Shown here: positions 42,251 through 56,561 of the stretch, piece by piece
Layout of the letters: each line of letters opens with the position of its first letter
Numbering within the stretch: position 1 is the first letter of the stretch
DNA from: Torymus aiolomorphi
Lineage: Eukaryota; Arthropoda; Insecta; Hymenoptera; Torymidae
Direction: 5' to 3'
Length of the DNA: 64,000 nucleotides
NCBI GenBank assembly: GCA_036365515.1
Contig: CM070874.1
Location: forward strand, 95,886,942-95,950,941
The notes under the pieces: generated by a model
Told to the model about the DNA's origin: nothing
Seen by the model: only the letters and a program-made list of their open reading frames with translations
Databases searched by the model: none
Translations under genes and position numbers: made by a program

Positions 42251-45200
42251 ACTAGTGCGGCGACTGATTTTTTTTCGAATAATCTTAAGTTATAGAGTGA
42301 ATGCTGTGGAATGTGACAGTACGTCGTTTTACGCAGACCGAGGCAAACTTTCTTTGACTAGAAATAGACACTTTGTACTGCTTTTTATTTTGTTTTGAAA
42401 GAAAAAAAAAAACAAACAATTCTCCATGAAGTAAATAGATAATACATATAAATATTTTGCAAGGAAACATAAATATTTTTCTTTTCAAAATATTAAGTAT
42501 ATGTTATTTACTTTATATTCCTAAATTTGAAAATAGTTAATTTCATAATACTAGTAATTTATATTATCATGACCAAAATAATCTAGTATCATAAATAGAA
42601 AATTTCCTAAGTAACTCGCTTTAATATTCTTTCATTCATTATTACATTAAAAAATTGAATTTTTTTATGTATTATGAAAATTCATTGTATATACCTCTAG
42701 TAATAATTGTAGTAAAATTAGTAATATTAAGAAAATCTGTAACTACAAATTGTCAATTTCTGTACAAAGATTGATACCTCGGTCTATTCTATCTATTTTA
42801 TAGCTACAATTTCATTAAAGTACTTTGACTGAACTGCGATTACATCGAAACATGTGTATGACAGTTTCTAATGAGAAATTGTGATATGACGGAAACCGAT
42901 CTTAAATGTCAACAATTTTGCAATTTCTTGACCCTTATATTTTAAAGATTAATCTCATACTGTCATTATTTAATGTAATCGTTTGATTTGTGTAAGGAAG
43001 TCGAATGATAAATAAAAATACGAGATTTGCATCGTACAAGTGCACTACTTATATTTATTTTTACTAGCATAATCTCCGAGCCTATATGTATAAACAAAAT
43101 ATTGATTTTAGATAAAAGTACTGTAAGGTACGAGATATATACATCAATTGAAGATTAGTTTTGTTTTACTTTGATCTAGAAGAAGAATAAGGAAATTATT
43201 AATTATTTTGAAAGAAAAAACATTTTAAATTTAATTACAAAAGTGGTCTGAACTATACATTTTTATTATATATACGTCATTAATATGTTGATTTTTTCTT
43301 TTAATGTTATAAAAATGAAACTCGTTGCAAGTAAATGTGTTTCTAATATTTTTTGCAACTCATATGACCAGTAACATTTTTATTGACTATTGAAAGTAAA
43401 ATATTTATTTAAAGTCTAAAAAAAACTGAGTGCAGGCTTCAGTACTTTATATTTATATACCAACATCAGTAACAAATTTGTTACTCTAATAAGAAAAGTT
43501 ATAAACGAAGAATCGTGTTGAAGTGAAAATTTTTAATGGAACGCTTTTGATATATTACAATTTTAAATAGTATCTGTAGGAATTCGTTAATAACATTAAT
43601 TTTTTTTATTACAAACTCTTAATTACAATTATTACTGACGTTGTATTATTAATATTTAAGAATAAAAATAAATTTAAAAATTATAAAGTTGCTTTTACTG
43701 TGTTACCTTTTCACTATAAAAATTATATATGTAAAATAATACGTCTTAATAATAACTCAAATTGTTTTTTTTTTATTTTTATTTTTGTTGTGTTGTCAAG
43801 ATTTTTTTACAGTACACTGGCGAGATGGTGTTATCGGCTTTTAATAACAAGGTTTTATGTTTCTTTTACATTTAAACAATTACAATCCTTACATCGGTTT
43901 TCGCCTTAATTTATACGACGATTTACACTGGGTAATGCGCTTATGTTGATGTGAACATTTCTAAGATTCTATCTATATATACTTGCACACACTTGGCGTT
44001 TATTTTATTTAAATCTTAATAAAAAGTATATCTGTTAATATAGTCATTTTTCACAAAAGATACAATTCATAATTTTGATAAATTCTTACATATTTTTCAA
44101 AATACAATATTATATTTTTTTCGAATGGTATTCAATCTAAAAAACTCATTAGACACGAATTGGTCTTTAACATTAAATTTACCATAATAGTATTCTGAAT
44201 GATTTTACTTTTTAATACTTTCATCATTTAATCAAAGCATCAGTGGTAATATGAATTTTTCCATCGCGTTAGAAATTCATAAAGAACTTTTTATTATTAA
44301 TGCCTTATTAAAAATGGCATTACAAGTAAAACGAATAATTCATACTTTTATGAAAAAAAAAATCATAAATGAAGGACACCGGCATCAGCTGGAAAAAAGT
44401 AATGATAAGAGACTACAAAACTGATTTGAGCCCAAAAATATATTAAATCTAAATCATTTAAACAAAACTGATGTTCTATATATCGTAAATAATATTAAAC
44501 AGTAAATACTTGTTAGTTTGACTACTAAGTCTGATGAAATCTTCATATTTTCACTTGTTTTCTCAAATTTCAAAACCTCATTTTGCTGGAGATTTCTATT
44601 ACTCTCTGCAAGTCAAACTTTTTTAATTTTCATAATTTTGAAAAAGTCGAATGTGTATACTATTGGTTTTAGACGTCTGTGTCATTAATTAACACGCATC
44701 CGTCGGCGTCCCTCTTTTTTAAAAATACAATTCTCGTATAAATCAATGATACAATTTTTTTAATTTAGTACATATCGATGTTTATTAAGGTACTAATTAA
44801 TAATATAAAAAGAGAGATAGGTGTGAAAAGTTTTATTAAACTTTCATTATCACGCACACACGCACGTATTGATACTGCGGATAATATCATCAAAAGTTTC
44901 AAGTATATAGCTAATTGCAACGAGTTTTTTATTCAAATAATTTCTTGTTCTTTTTTTTTTCTTAGCCATTATAGGCGAAGTTGAAAGTACATAATCCAAT
45001 GAGACATTGAATTTGCTTAGCTAATGGGCTTCCGATAAACTATATAGAGAAATTATACAACTGCCAAGTTCATTATTGTTAATTCTTACAGCCTAAGTAG
45101 TAATTGATTGGATGAAAAAACTACCACAGATCCAATCGTCAGTCAGCGGCGGGCAAAGTTAATTTTGTTATAGACGTATTCCTTATTCCAATGTCAATAT

Positions 45201-48200
45201 AACTCAACAGTTAAAATTCATTTGATGAAAACTTTTATAATAATCAATATTGCTTTATACTATTTTGATACTTTAGTTTATTTAACTAGTAGCTGAAATA
45301 TCCCAAATTAAAAATCGACGCTCATTACGAAATCTAGTACTTTTCGTTGCTTTAACACTAACACTAACGTACTAACTTTGCTGCAAAAACTGGATCCCGC
45401 CACTTTCGCCATAATCGAGCGAATCGTGTTAGTCTTCGACGCAAATCAATAATACGCGTGTCTTTGTTACAAATGCTGAAACGGGCTAGTGTTCGTCGGA
45501 ATCTGAATCGTGCTAGTTTTCGTTGGAGCATCGAAATAATCTTATATATAAAAGACTTTGCCTACCACTCAAACGGTGGTTAGAGGAAGTGAAAAACTGG
45601 TTCGTCGCATTTTTTATGGTGTATAATTCACACGAACGCGTTCACTGTCTTCCATTGCTTTACACTTAAAAGTCTGTAATATAATTGATAAAGATATATC
45701 AATAGTAATACTGGTAAATCATATGGCTTTGTAAACGCATTTGTCGTCGCGCGTTTAGTTCGTAAAAAGGTACATTACAATGCTCTTATGGGGAAAATAC
45801 ACTGTAGAATTGCGTCGACGGCATATTTGTAGTTCAAAGCGACTTTTCAAAGTTGATTTTTTTTCGAATGATCGATCGAGCCTTGCCGACTATATATTTA
45901 TTGACACGTACAGTACGGCAAAATGGTGGCATTTCTTCTACGTATAAAAAACTGTTATATCGTAAAGTGTAATAGATCGATTCGATGTCATCCATCGAGG
46001 GGGTACATTTGTTTTCACTGAAAGAGGCTCTAAAGCTGTGATGTGAACAAAACACATAAGTGCAATCACTTTGATATTGTGACTCTTTTATTTATAAACT
46101 GTAATTGTTGAAATGAAGATTACAAAAACTAAATATATGAACTAAATTAAGGTTACTAATTTATTAATTCAAATGGTTATTTTCTATTTGTAGCAATCTA
46201 AGCTATGTTTTAATGACACTATAGTAGAATGTTACCGATACTAATTTTTATATAAGATTATGATAGAGCTTCAAGATGATATGAAATGATGCTAAGTTCT
46301 AATGGCTTCATAAATTTAAGTTTATAGTATAATTAGTGTTACAAAGGTCAGTCGCATTATTTATACGATTTTGAAATAGCACGGCTTATATTAACACGTA
46401 CGGAATGCTTTAGAACCCCCTTAACAGTCACTACATGACCGAAGTTCTTTTACGCGACTAAAAAATGCTGTTTTTTACGCAGTGTAATTTAATTATTTGC
46501 AAAACAGATCATGATATCGTCTGCCAGCAGCGAAGTCTCTAATTTTAAAGCGTGTACGGCCTCAACAATCGAAAGGCTCGTTTTTTTTTACATTGTTTTA
46601 CGACTTTTTTTGTTCATTTTTCTCTTTTTTCTTTCATCGCGTTAATCGTGTAAACAAAAATAGAAAAAAATCGTTTAAATATGCATTAAAAACTAAATCT
46701 GACTTGGCGATTGCTTTTTCGAGAGAGCGCAGCGCCTTATATTATTACATGTCTTATCAACTTAAAAATTACGTGACCAAGAATGCGGTGTAGCCAACCG
46801 TCGTGTAAAATTGGTGATCTTAAGTATCCTAAGTCCTTTTTATGCAATTATCTCAGTTGGATGTAGAATTCGGTCGATCGATTGACTCGTCGAGCAAAGC
46901 GATTTCTCTTTTACAGTTCGATCTTTTCCAATTCAAATATTCCTTCGTCGACTCATTTCAAATTATTTTCGCACATTTACCTTTCTTTAATTAAAAAGTA
47001 ATACAGTTATTTCATATGCATGTTAACAGTATTATTATTAGCAACTTGCATTATCATATTGAAATAATTTTTAGATATTAATTATCTATTTCACACAAAT
47101 TAATATTTTACCAATATCAGCAAAATCCAAACGCACTGCGCGCGTACTATTTTAGTTTTGCGGCTATGAATATATAATTTTTCATTATGATTTCATTTTA
47201 GTTAGTTTAAATGATAGAATAATCAGATAATTTTGTAGAGCAAAAAAAAATTTATCTTTTTATTCTAATTTGAATGAATTATTTAGTTTAAAGTAGTTAA
47301 GAATAAAAATTCAATTTCAAAAAATCCAAATGTAGTGGAAGTAGCGAATTTTTGCGCCCATTCCATATAGGCCAATCAAAGTCAATCTTTAAATGCTTCA
47401 CAATATCCGGCCATCGTTCTTTTAAGAGTAGAGAAAAAGAAAAATTCAACTATTATATTAGCTTTTTAAGTATCAAAGGGTGCAGTATCGCTCTGTAGAC
47501 TAGTGTAATTCACGAATGTAACACGATACCAAAGAGGTAGCAGCGGTCCCTTTGTTACTTTAATTTTGAATTTATCGATATTCATAACGAGTGAATTACT
47601 CTTTAAGAGTGCCCCGTCAATTCTTTGATTTACAAAAGATCATTCTGTAATAGAGGGAACGATTTATCATGGTTCTGAGTATGTACGTCTCATCGTCACC
47701 CACCTCTTTTTATAACAAGCCACCCCCATTCGTAATTTCATTTTTCTCCTAGTTTTATTTTTCTTTATCATCACACCGCGCGCTTATTTCTTACCAAACT
47801 TTCATCGCAAATACATCGCTGCCACTTCGATACGAAGCGTCATTATCACTCACTACGAACTCTCGTTTTTTCCCTTATTTTTTCGCCTTATATGTACAAT
47901 AATCGCATATTCGAGCTCCGAATACTCACGACACGGACATACCCAATTCGGGTAAAACGCACTTTTTAATTCTTTCGGCTTAGACTGCACACCCGCGTTT
48001 TTCCATTAGTTCTGCAGAATTGCAGTGACTCTTTTACAGCTTGCATTACTTACTAACTGCTGTGATTATCACATATATTTTTTTTAAATACGTTCGAGTA
48101 AGTCTGTAAATTATATTGTAAACCTTGGCTTCATATCTATAGTATCAAGTCTTTACGCATAACCGACTTATTCTCCTTTATTCATATCACCAAATCAATT

Positions 48201-49513
48201 ATTTTGAATAAAATGAAGAATATATCAATATCAAATAAAATAGCGATATATGAACAAAAATATATAATACAATCTTTAATAAATTCCAATAACATAAAAA
48301 TCGATTGCTGCATAAGTTTTAATTTACAAACTTAATCTTATAACGTGCGGCAAGTCTTCGACAAGCTTGGAGAAGTAACGCCAAGTCCATTTAAATCAGT
48401 CTCAATAAAATAAAATAAAGCTACCAGGGTAGTTTCTCATAAAAAATCGATGGGATAATAATAAAAATAAAAGATAAAAACGCGAATGTGCAATCAACCT
48501 TACGGCTATCATGGCCATTATACGCTCGAGCGAAAGGATAAATCGCTACGTCCTCGTTGTATTTACACTTACAGAACTCCGGACGTCAAAGCTAACATCG
48601 GAGGGACATTCCTTTGATTTTACGCATACCATTATAAATTTAAGAGCTACAGTAATCAAGTGAAATGTCAAGGAATCTTAGGAGACTAAATATTTTGCAA
48701 CAAACTGTATAAATTTATAGTTCATAAAAGAGTAATACGTGAAAAAAAATTTTAACCTTGAACAATAAAATAATTATTTTTGAGTTCTTATTACATGCAA
48801 GACTATAATAGAACATTCGTGGTGAGGACATTTATTATGAACAGTCTAAATCGTAATACATTGTAAAACTGCTTGCTAAATAAACGTACCCTGGAATTCA
48901 CCATTAATTAAATCTAGATATAATCACTTGACTTCAGAGAATTGAAGAATTAATAACTAAATTTATTGTGGTGATAGTTAATATCATTGTTCAAATAGTA
49001 TTAAATATACAGTATCTTTTTTTCAGTCATTCAAAACACATAGTGTTGAAATGATTAGTAAATTAAACTAGTCTTTGTAAGGACTCAAAAATAATGTTTC
49101 AAGATGAAAATTATAAATTTAATAAGAAAAGAGTAGTAACTGCGTATATAAAATTTATGTAACATAAGCAAATGAAAACAAATAAAACTTAGTCCAGTTT
49201 TACTTCTCTAAACTACAGTAACAATTCTCGAATGTTTGATAAAATAAACGAAAAAGAGAAAATTTTTCAATTGATTTCCTTTCAACTAGTACTCATAATA
49301 ATAAAAAATTGATATGAGTAAATTTTACTAATAAGTCTCTTTTGGCTTCCGAATTATAATTACTAAAATTTTTCATTTACTACTCTTAAACTATATAATT
49401 CCTTTTTTTATTATGAAATTTTGCTGTATAATTATAAATAATATGCTATCACTATAATAGCAAAATCTAAGAAATCTTAAAACAGTTTCAAACACTTGTG
49501 TAAATTAATAGAT
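42251..49513. other. Long stretch without a recognised gene between ISWI and CUEDC2
   Basis: About 7 kb between two convergent genes. The first part is the ISWI 3' UTR (an AATAAA lies near 43013). The remainder is AT-rich with many short frames, the longest about 70 codons, and none resembles a known protein. Composition is more even and less repeat-like than elsewhere (for example 45320-46600 and 47700-48000 have moderate GC). A very long 3' UTR from either side or a non-coding transcript is possible. No tRNA, microsatellite or palindromic element was recognised. Confidence 0.4.
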
Positions 49514-49712
49514 TCTTTTGACACTCCGTGCGTAAGTACTACTTTTACGCACGCTTACGTTTGCAAGCGTGCGCTAAAATAGCACTTTACAGGCTGACCG
49601 TCAAAAAATAGTGTTCGATACAGGTGCTAAAAATCCTCGCTTCGCTCGAGCGACAAACTCGCGCTCGTGCGCGAATCATTTTTATTGCACTAGTATCGAA
49701 AAATACTATTTT
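49514..49712. repeat. Compact copy of the dispersed element found at 20000-20620
   Basis: Starts ttttgacactccgtgcgtaa and continues with acttttacgcac, aaaatagcactttac, ccgtcaaaa, gtgttcgatacaggtg, ctcgcttcgctcgagcgac, ending gtatcgaaaaatactat. The order matches the outer element at 20000-20620 without its inner insertions. It consists of two hairpin-forming parts (ttttgac...gtcaaaa and atagtgttcgatac...gtatcgaaaaatactat). Confidence 0.65.
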
Positions 49713-50270
49713 ATAATTGTTAAAATGACTGATCTAATAAAAACTTGTTTATATAAAATTGTATCACAACAAAATAAAAATGTTTTCTTTAACTAAACAT
49801 AAGTTTAGTAAATTTTTGTTAATTTATACAGTCATAAAATTATTAAAACGTATTTTATGATCAGAATTATAAAAAAGAAACTTCATAATTCAATTTTAAA
49901 CACATATATGTATGTGTAATAATAATAAATTCTACTGATTTCTTCGTATTGTCATGATAAATGCATTACACAAAACCTTCGAGAATTCTTACGTTTTAGT
50001 TGTCAAAGTAAAAAATAAAAAAAAAAATAAAAATTACTAATAAGAGACGGCAACAAAGGGGATAAAAAAAGAAAAGTAAAAAGTTGGCCTAGAGTTAACG
50101 AAATCCATCCCGGAGTTGACTTTGACGTCCACAAGCTGGTCTCACGCTCGGTCACGCAGCAGTGGCAGAAAAAGTCGGAGAGCGCCGTCGCATAGATGAC
50201 GATGTAGGGCGCTAGCGAGTCGAGGATGCCTCCAGGGGGGTGGATCAGGGGGTGGAGGCAGGGTGACTGG

Positions 50271-52103
50271 TTACGGGCGACAATGACCCCGGGGCTTGCG
50301 GCCGGCCTCGTTGCCATCTTCGTCTTCACCGCCGCGCTTCACTTCGGTAAACCGCTCGCCTTTTACTGACACGATCTTGTTGTCCAAGTAACGTACAAGC
50401 TTCTTTGGCTCAGTCTTGGGCGCGACTGGCCGATGCTCCCGCGCGTCGTCATCCCGATCGACGTAGCTATAGCGGTTTATGATGCGGGCCTTCAGTTCCT
50501 CATCATTCACTCGTGCCTTATTCCGACTGTTGGGCTGTGGAGCATAACAAAACAATTTGATATGAAACTTGATGGAAAAACTTTTAAAATAGCTTTGCAA
50601 ACAATGAACCATACTATATGAAATTAAAAAGTTTTTATATCAAGAATAGTTATTACTCATCTTAAAAACACAACAATTGTTGAGTTGTACCAAGTGAAGC
50701 ATAAAATATTTGTTACTGAAATCAATTTTATATTAACGAAACATTTGAATTATAATATTCTTAAATTTATCCAAATACTTTTTCTTTTTAAGTAAATGAT
50801 CGCTCACTGATTGATAAAAATAATGATAAGACAAAAAGTTACGATGTCATTGTACATAATAATTGATACATTTCAAATTCAAACTAATGATGAGTTTTTG
50901 ATTTGTTTAATAAAAAATTTAATTTTTCATTGTGTATTTTAGTTAATTATATTGTTAGAATTTAAAAAAAAGTACTGAAAATCATAAATACTGAGTTTAA
51001 TAATAATTAAACTACTTACTGTGAGGAAAGTAAGATTGCTAGCAATACTTTGTCCAGCTTCTTGTCTATGGAGGGCTAACTGAGCTGCTTTTGCAATGTC
51101 ACCGTCAGCAACAGCCAAGCAGTGACGGGCTTCAGCAGGACTTGCACCAGGAAACATTTCTTGCAGAAGTGCTACCTGATCTGCTACCTGATCCCAGGAA
51201 GACTCCTATTGCAAGCAAAAGATTGATTTTAAATAAGTTACAATCAATCAATTAATAAAATATAATAGAATTTTATTTTAATTTATACATTAAAAAAATT
51301 ATATCAATCTTTTGATTGAAAATGATTATTCTACTTACTTCAGCAAAGTACTCCCCACTAGAATCACTGCCAGCATCGCTAGTCTCTGACAAATGGTGAA
51401 CCCTTGTAGGTCTTTGAGACTCAGGCGGAAGCAGTGCTGCTAAACTAATACAACTGAGTGGATCATGCTGTTGCGTATTCTCGTTACTTTCTTTGTTATC
51501 TTCACGCAACTGACTTTCAATATCAAATAACCATTTTGATACTGCTTCTTTCTCAATGGTAGAAAATTCCGGAAGACAAGCAGATACCATTTCACTGAGT
51601 CCATCAACATCAAGTTCATCGTCCAGAGCACTTTCTTCCACCATGCTCACTACATAGCCCAAAACTATGTCATCTATTAAGCTAAAAACAATTTACTTAA
51701 TCAGACTTGTTGTGTATATAAGAATATTTTTTTGTAAATATATTCTTTTATTTACAAAAGTACATATTATTATATGTAATAAGAATAATACATATTATTA
51801 AATATTGACTGCTATAATATATACTTTGAAAATTCCTTAAAAATAAAATTAACTCCAAGTAACTCTAAGTATTTGTTTACTATGTTATATTCTATAACTA
51901 TTTTGTAAAATGATTAGATATTTTATTGTGTAATTTGTATAAAAAACAATTGTAATTAGCTGCTGTCTCTAGGGTAAATTTATATAAATAAATATTGACA
52001 TTTATTATAATTACTTCAGCTGAGCAGTTGGAACCTGCTTCCTCACAAAGCTGAACAAGGACTTCTTCACAAGCTCCTCCTTCTCACTCATTGTACGATT
52101 CAT
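50271..52103 (-). CDS. CUEDC2: CUE domain-containing protein 2
   Basis: Ubiquitin-binding adaptor; the mammalian protein affects steroid receptor turnover, IKK signalling and mitotic APC/C. Four coding exons on the minus strand: 52015-52103, 51339-51681, 51020-51205, 50271-50534 (882 nt, 293 aa; human 287). The start is MNRTMSEKEELVKKSL, and the second Met at 52091 is equally plausible. A splice acceptor directly before the first ATG shows an upstream non-coding exon. Motifs: SLFSFVRKQVPTAQL and LIDDIVLGYVVSMVEE at the N-terminus. The CUE region follows at about residues 147-185 (VALLQEMFPGASPAEARHCL, ADGDIAKAAQLAL). Last comes the diagnostic C-terminal block HRPVAPKTEPKKLVRYLDNK and KGERFTEVK. 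The C-terminal tail after KGERF differs from the vertebrate one. Gene intact. Confidence 0.92.
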
Positions 52104-52554
52104 TCTGAAAAATAGAAATATTTTATTAGAATGAATAAAAAAATTAATTATTAGTAATAAGAAGCTCTATGTCAAGGGCTTGCAAATAATATTCCTTGAT
52201 TCATTCATGTACATCAATTTTTGCCACAAAAAAAAACCCTGACTTTGATTGATTTTCAATAAATCCACTGTGTTAAAGTTTGAGTGGCAATGCATCAGTT
52301 TATAAAAAGCAGATGCAAAATAAATCTCGATACGATTCTTGCACTAAAAAAGGAACAAAAAAGACGAATTCTCATCCCACATATTTAGAAGTTCTGAAGA
52401 TTAACAAAAAAAAGAAGAACCGATCGTGCGCCAAGCAGAAAAAGGGGCGAACCTGCTTCTTCTGTCGCGATCAGACAGTTATCACAAAAAACTACGACGA
52501 GCGGATTAAAGACAGCAAGAGGACAAAATTCGGAGTCGAGTGCAAGGCCCAAGG

Positions 52555-52603
<49 letters not shown>

Positions 52604-53640
52604 GCTGTCTCTTCGATCGATTTGCGTTCCGTCAACCCTGCGAGCAAGTGACCGAAGCAACGCGCGCGCACGGCCTATCCCCGGGTCGACGTCTCTCCGC
52701 GCGAAAACACAATGTCCGCCCTCATTCGATACCCAAAAAAACACTGTTCAAAACCCCGGCGGATGCCGTGCGAAACAGCGTCACAAGCAGAGCGTTATGC
52801 ACAGTGATGTACACACTGCACTGTGCGCATATATACGCGCCTGAGAGACGCTATACTGTTGTCGGGGGAGGAAATGAGCAAGAGAGACGAAGCGAGACGA
52901 GAGGGAGAGAGCGACCGTGTGTATGTACATATATATATATAAGTAGAGAACCTAGGAGGATGCGATATACTGGGCTCTACGTATACACCAGCAGCGCGGA
53001 GTGTTTCTAACCTGTTCGATGTCGGCGGCGAGTCCGCCGAGAGCCGCCGATGGTAATAAATAGGTATACAAAGAGAGAAAGGGACGTGCGAGCGTGCAAT
53101 TCGCACACTTCAGCTACGCCAATCGCAAACGACACACTGCACTGGGATGGGAAACCTGCGCGAGCGGCGCTCGGAGAGATGAGAGAGAAAGAAAGCGAGA
53201 AAGAGAGAGAAAGAGCCAGTCACACAGTGTGTACATGTATATTTATCCTGTAATTACTTCTCTCTTTTCGTTCAGCTGAACCAGGAGAAACACAAGTGCC
53301 CTCCGCACGCAAAGCTTTTGTCAGCGTTTCCTCCTCTTCCACCTTTCCCCAGGACGTTAGCACAACAAGAGCAACTACGTGTAGGTATGTATCGTAAGTA
53401 TATTCGTATCGTACTATTTTGACAATCGCCTCGCTCGCGGTGCGCTCTTGCCGCCGCTCCGATGAACTCTGTGCGCCCGTCAGCTCGTCTGCGCGCTGCG
53501 CGCGTGTAGCTGGTATACCTGCCTGCCTGCCTATATGCGCACTGGCAGCTACATAGCGCTGTCTCTGTTCTGCGCGCTCCAGATTGCCAATGGCTTTTCT
53601 CCACTTTGCAGCCCCAAAGGGCTAACTTTATGAGCGATCG
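52104..53640 (-). promoter_or_regulatory. CUEDC2 5' intron, non-coding exon region and promoter
   Basis: The acceptor at 52104-52106 implies a 5' UTR exon upstream on the minus strand. The GC- and CpG-rich stretch 52620-53620, after a (CT)n microsatellite at 52556-52603, is the likely place for it and for the promoter. Frames at 52280-52651, 52540-53010 and 53272-53604 are low-complexity and not supported as genes. Confidence 0.35.
52556..52603. repeat. (CT)n microsatellite
   Basis: About 24 uninterrupted CT units upstream of CUEDC2; they give artefactual Ser/Leu frames. Confidence 0.95.
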
Positions 53641-56557
53641 CTGGGGGATGGCCGTATAGCGACTTTAGATTGCGTCAGCGCGGGGAAGAGGTTGATTAGT
53701 AGAGGATGCTATTTATCTTGGATAACAGCAGGACCTCGACGGTATAATGACGAATAGCAGCCGAAGGAATCTTATTGTGTTTAGTTTGATAAGATGCAAT
53801 GTTAGCAACATTCTTATACAAAGTCACCCATTAGACGTAATATTGTAGGACGCTATTGAGAGAATTTCTCGTAATGTGAATTTTATCAAAACTATAATAG
53901 CTTTGCAAACGGTTTCAGATCTTCATTTTCAAAAAGCTAGCACCTTACAATTCTAAAATTACTTTGTTTTTGCAAGTTATTGATTGATCGATCGACCAGT
54001 AAAATTACTTTCAAGTTATAAAAAGTGTACATGAACTACAAAAACTTAGAAACTGTTCGATTTTTCAATTAAATTTTTATACGTGCGATTTTAACAAATT
54101 GTTTAATCACTCCAAGTAAACGTTATTAAAATATTAAAAACGTGAAATTGAGTTTGAATAGTTTATATAGGCACGTCAGCAAATATTGAATTTTAAAAGT
54201 TTTAAAGTAACAAATAAATACTTTATCGTAACGAAAATATTGATAAAAGTCAAATTTTGTTAGCTTTCATAATTCAAACATTGTACTTACTTGAATGAAC
54301 GCCAAAAGTATTTCACAATTGAATAACGTTACTTATAGGGCTAAAAATAACCATAATAGGCACTGATTACTATAGGAGAATGGTTATATTTTGTAACTAT
54401 GAAGCACCATTTTTGGCATTCAATTTTTTGGAAGCATCTATAAATTCGCTATTTAACAAACAGGAAAAACAGCAATTCAAATGGTAGAGAAGTAAAAAAT
54501 TTAAAAAATACAAAACATCTGAATGGTGTAGAATGGAAGTAAAAAATAATGTTAGACCAATTATAAAAATACTGGTAACATGAATATTTAGATATTATAG
54601 GAAGCTATTCACAGACACAATTAAAAATGTATTATTGATAAATAATTTCCACGTGGAAAAAACAACGTTTATTACGTATCAATTAAAGTGGAAAGGGTCC
54701 GAAAATAGCATTTTTGTACGTTTTCGTAACAGCATTCCGGTTATAAAATGTATTCCTATACGAAGTTCAGACGTTTTCAAATCGTAGTGAAAAGCCTTTT
54801 CAAAAGTATTTATTCGTTTCTTCAAATGAGTTATGATATATTTATAATTGTGGAAAAATGACAAATAGTCATAAACGAGTAGATAACAAATTTTCTGTCA
54901 TCACTCGTATAATTAATTCCGACGTCGTGAACAAGTTGTTTAGTGTGCACAAAAATACATACAAATTTAAGAAGTATAAACGAAAAAATTACATTTAATC
55001 GCGCTCAAATCAACATTGAATCCCAAAAGAATTCTATAGACAACAACGATTATTATTAGGTACACAATAATATATTTATGAATAAAAACAATCTTAAATT
55101 CGATGATAAGTATAAAATGTATAGATATAGATGATATAATATCTCATGAAACCGAAAGTCACTCCCTCAAAAAGCAAAGATTTCCAGCGAACGCTCTCAT
55201 TCGTTAAATCCGTCCATTTATACCTATCCCTCTTATCAAAATCTCCACAGTGGAGACCCGTCACTACTCGAGTTCGCTCATTCCTCGCCAAGTTACATTA
55301 TATAGATAGTCATGCCCTCTCAAACGCGCGCCGAAGGTTCGCTGCTCCTGGAGAATCTGAGCGAGCGAGCGCGCGCGCATAGACCCGCGCGAGATCAATA
55401 ACCCCTTGGCGGTGGCGCGCGAGCTTTCAGCGTTTTCCAAGTGTACCTACCCCTGGCGCACCCTGGGCATCGGTCGCCCGGCCGGACCTTGACCTTTTGA
55501 CCCGCCCATTTTCCACCCGGTAGCTATGGGTAGAGCTTGCTCACGTATATATAATACTTGATTTTCCGTCTTGTTTATAAGCGTGCTCGTATGTGCGGAC
55601 GAGAGCGGAGGCGAAAGCTGAAAGGGTTCTGCGCGTTATTTATAGCGGCTCTGCGTCCCTGGGGGTCGCTATGGCGAGGGAAAATTTAATATTTCAGTTT
55701 TTCAGGACAGACATTGTGTTCGAGTGAGAGGAATTGGGGAACTTTTGTGAATTTTGAGTTTGTTTCGAAGTAAATATTTCTACAAAAAACGTTATATTTA
55801 AATTTAAATCATAAACGGATGTGATATAATATGTTCTCAACGTGAAAGGGTCAAATCTAAAACAAAATTCGTGATGATTTATTATTCAAACACACTTTAA
55901 CTGCTTGATTTTTTCACATTTAAATATGTATATGATCAAAATACACGTCCTCGATCGTCTGAATGCAAAAATAAAATAATTTAAAGTTCTTTGAGTTTTA
56001 ATAAATATTATCTCTTTATTTTTAGAATAGTCGCATCACTCCGCACATGAACTCTAATGACGCAACTTTGAAACTTTATTGGATCTGCTTTCCTATTTTA
56101 TACACTAAAATATTTCAAAGATTTTTAGTACCATGATGAAAATTATATTTAATTTCAAATCTTTAAATTTAAGTATTTATTTACAGTTTTCAATATGATA
56201 AATATTAATTTTATCTATTTGCTTTGCTTCATTTATATAGCTACTTATTGAAATGTGGCATATTTATTACGAATCACCCGATTTTTTATTTAATTTATTA
56301 ACGGATTTTTCAAATCTTGATCATTCATATCAACGACATCAAATGCACAGTTATTTTTACTTATGTATTATACTTACAATAATAAGTGTATTTTAAACTT
56401 AAAAATACCTTTATTTGAGTTATTACGCTGTTCAACAGAATGTAAAACTTTTCACACAAAAGTCGAACGTTACCAAGAGTCAAGAAACGAATAGGTATTA
56501 TCGTCTTTTGCTTGCGAGGGTTTTTAGCAAGTAAAATTTGTACGGTATGCTACATAT
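53641..56557. other. Intergenic region with an internal GC-rich patch
   Basis: AT-rich to about 55280, then a GC-rich patch (55310-55700) with a TATA-like tatataata near 55550 and no coding frame, then AT-rich again. The patch could be a distal promoter or CpG island. Nothing else was recognised. Confidence 0.35.
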
Positions 56558-56561
56558 GCAT

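Noticed and set aside
50003..50329. 108-codon minus-strand frame overlapping the CUEDC2 end
   Set aside because: It is the shifted frame of the last exon and 3' UTR; the CUEDC2 frame carries the conserved motifs.
52280..52651. 123-codon Lys-rich frame upstream of CUEDC2
   Set aside because: It ends in the CT microsatellite and has no similarity; it lies opposite the CUEDC2 5' intron.
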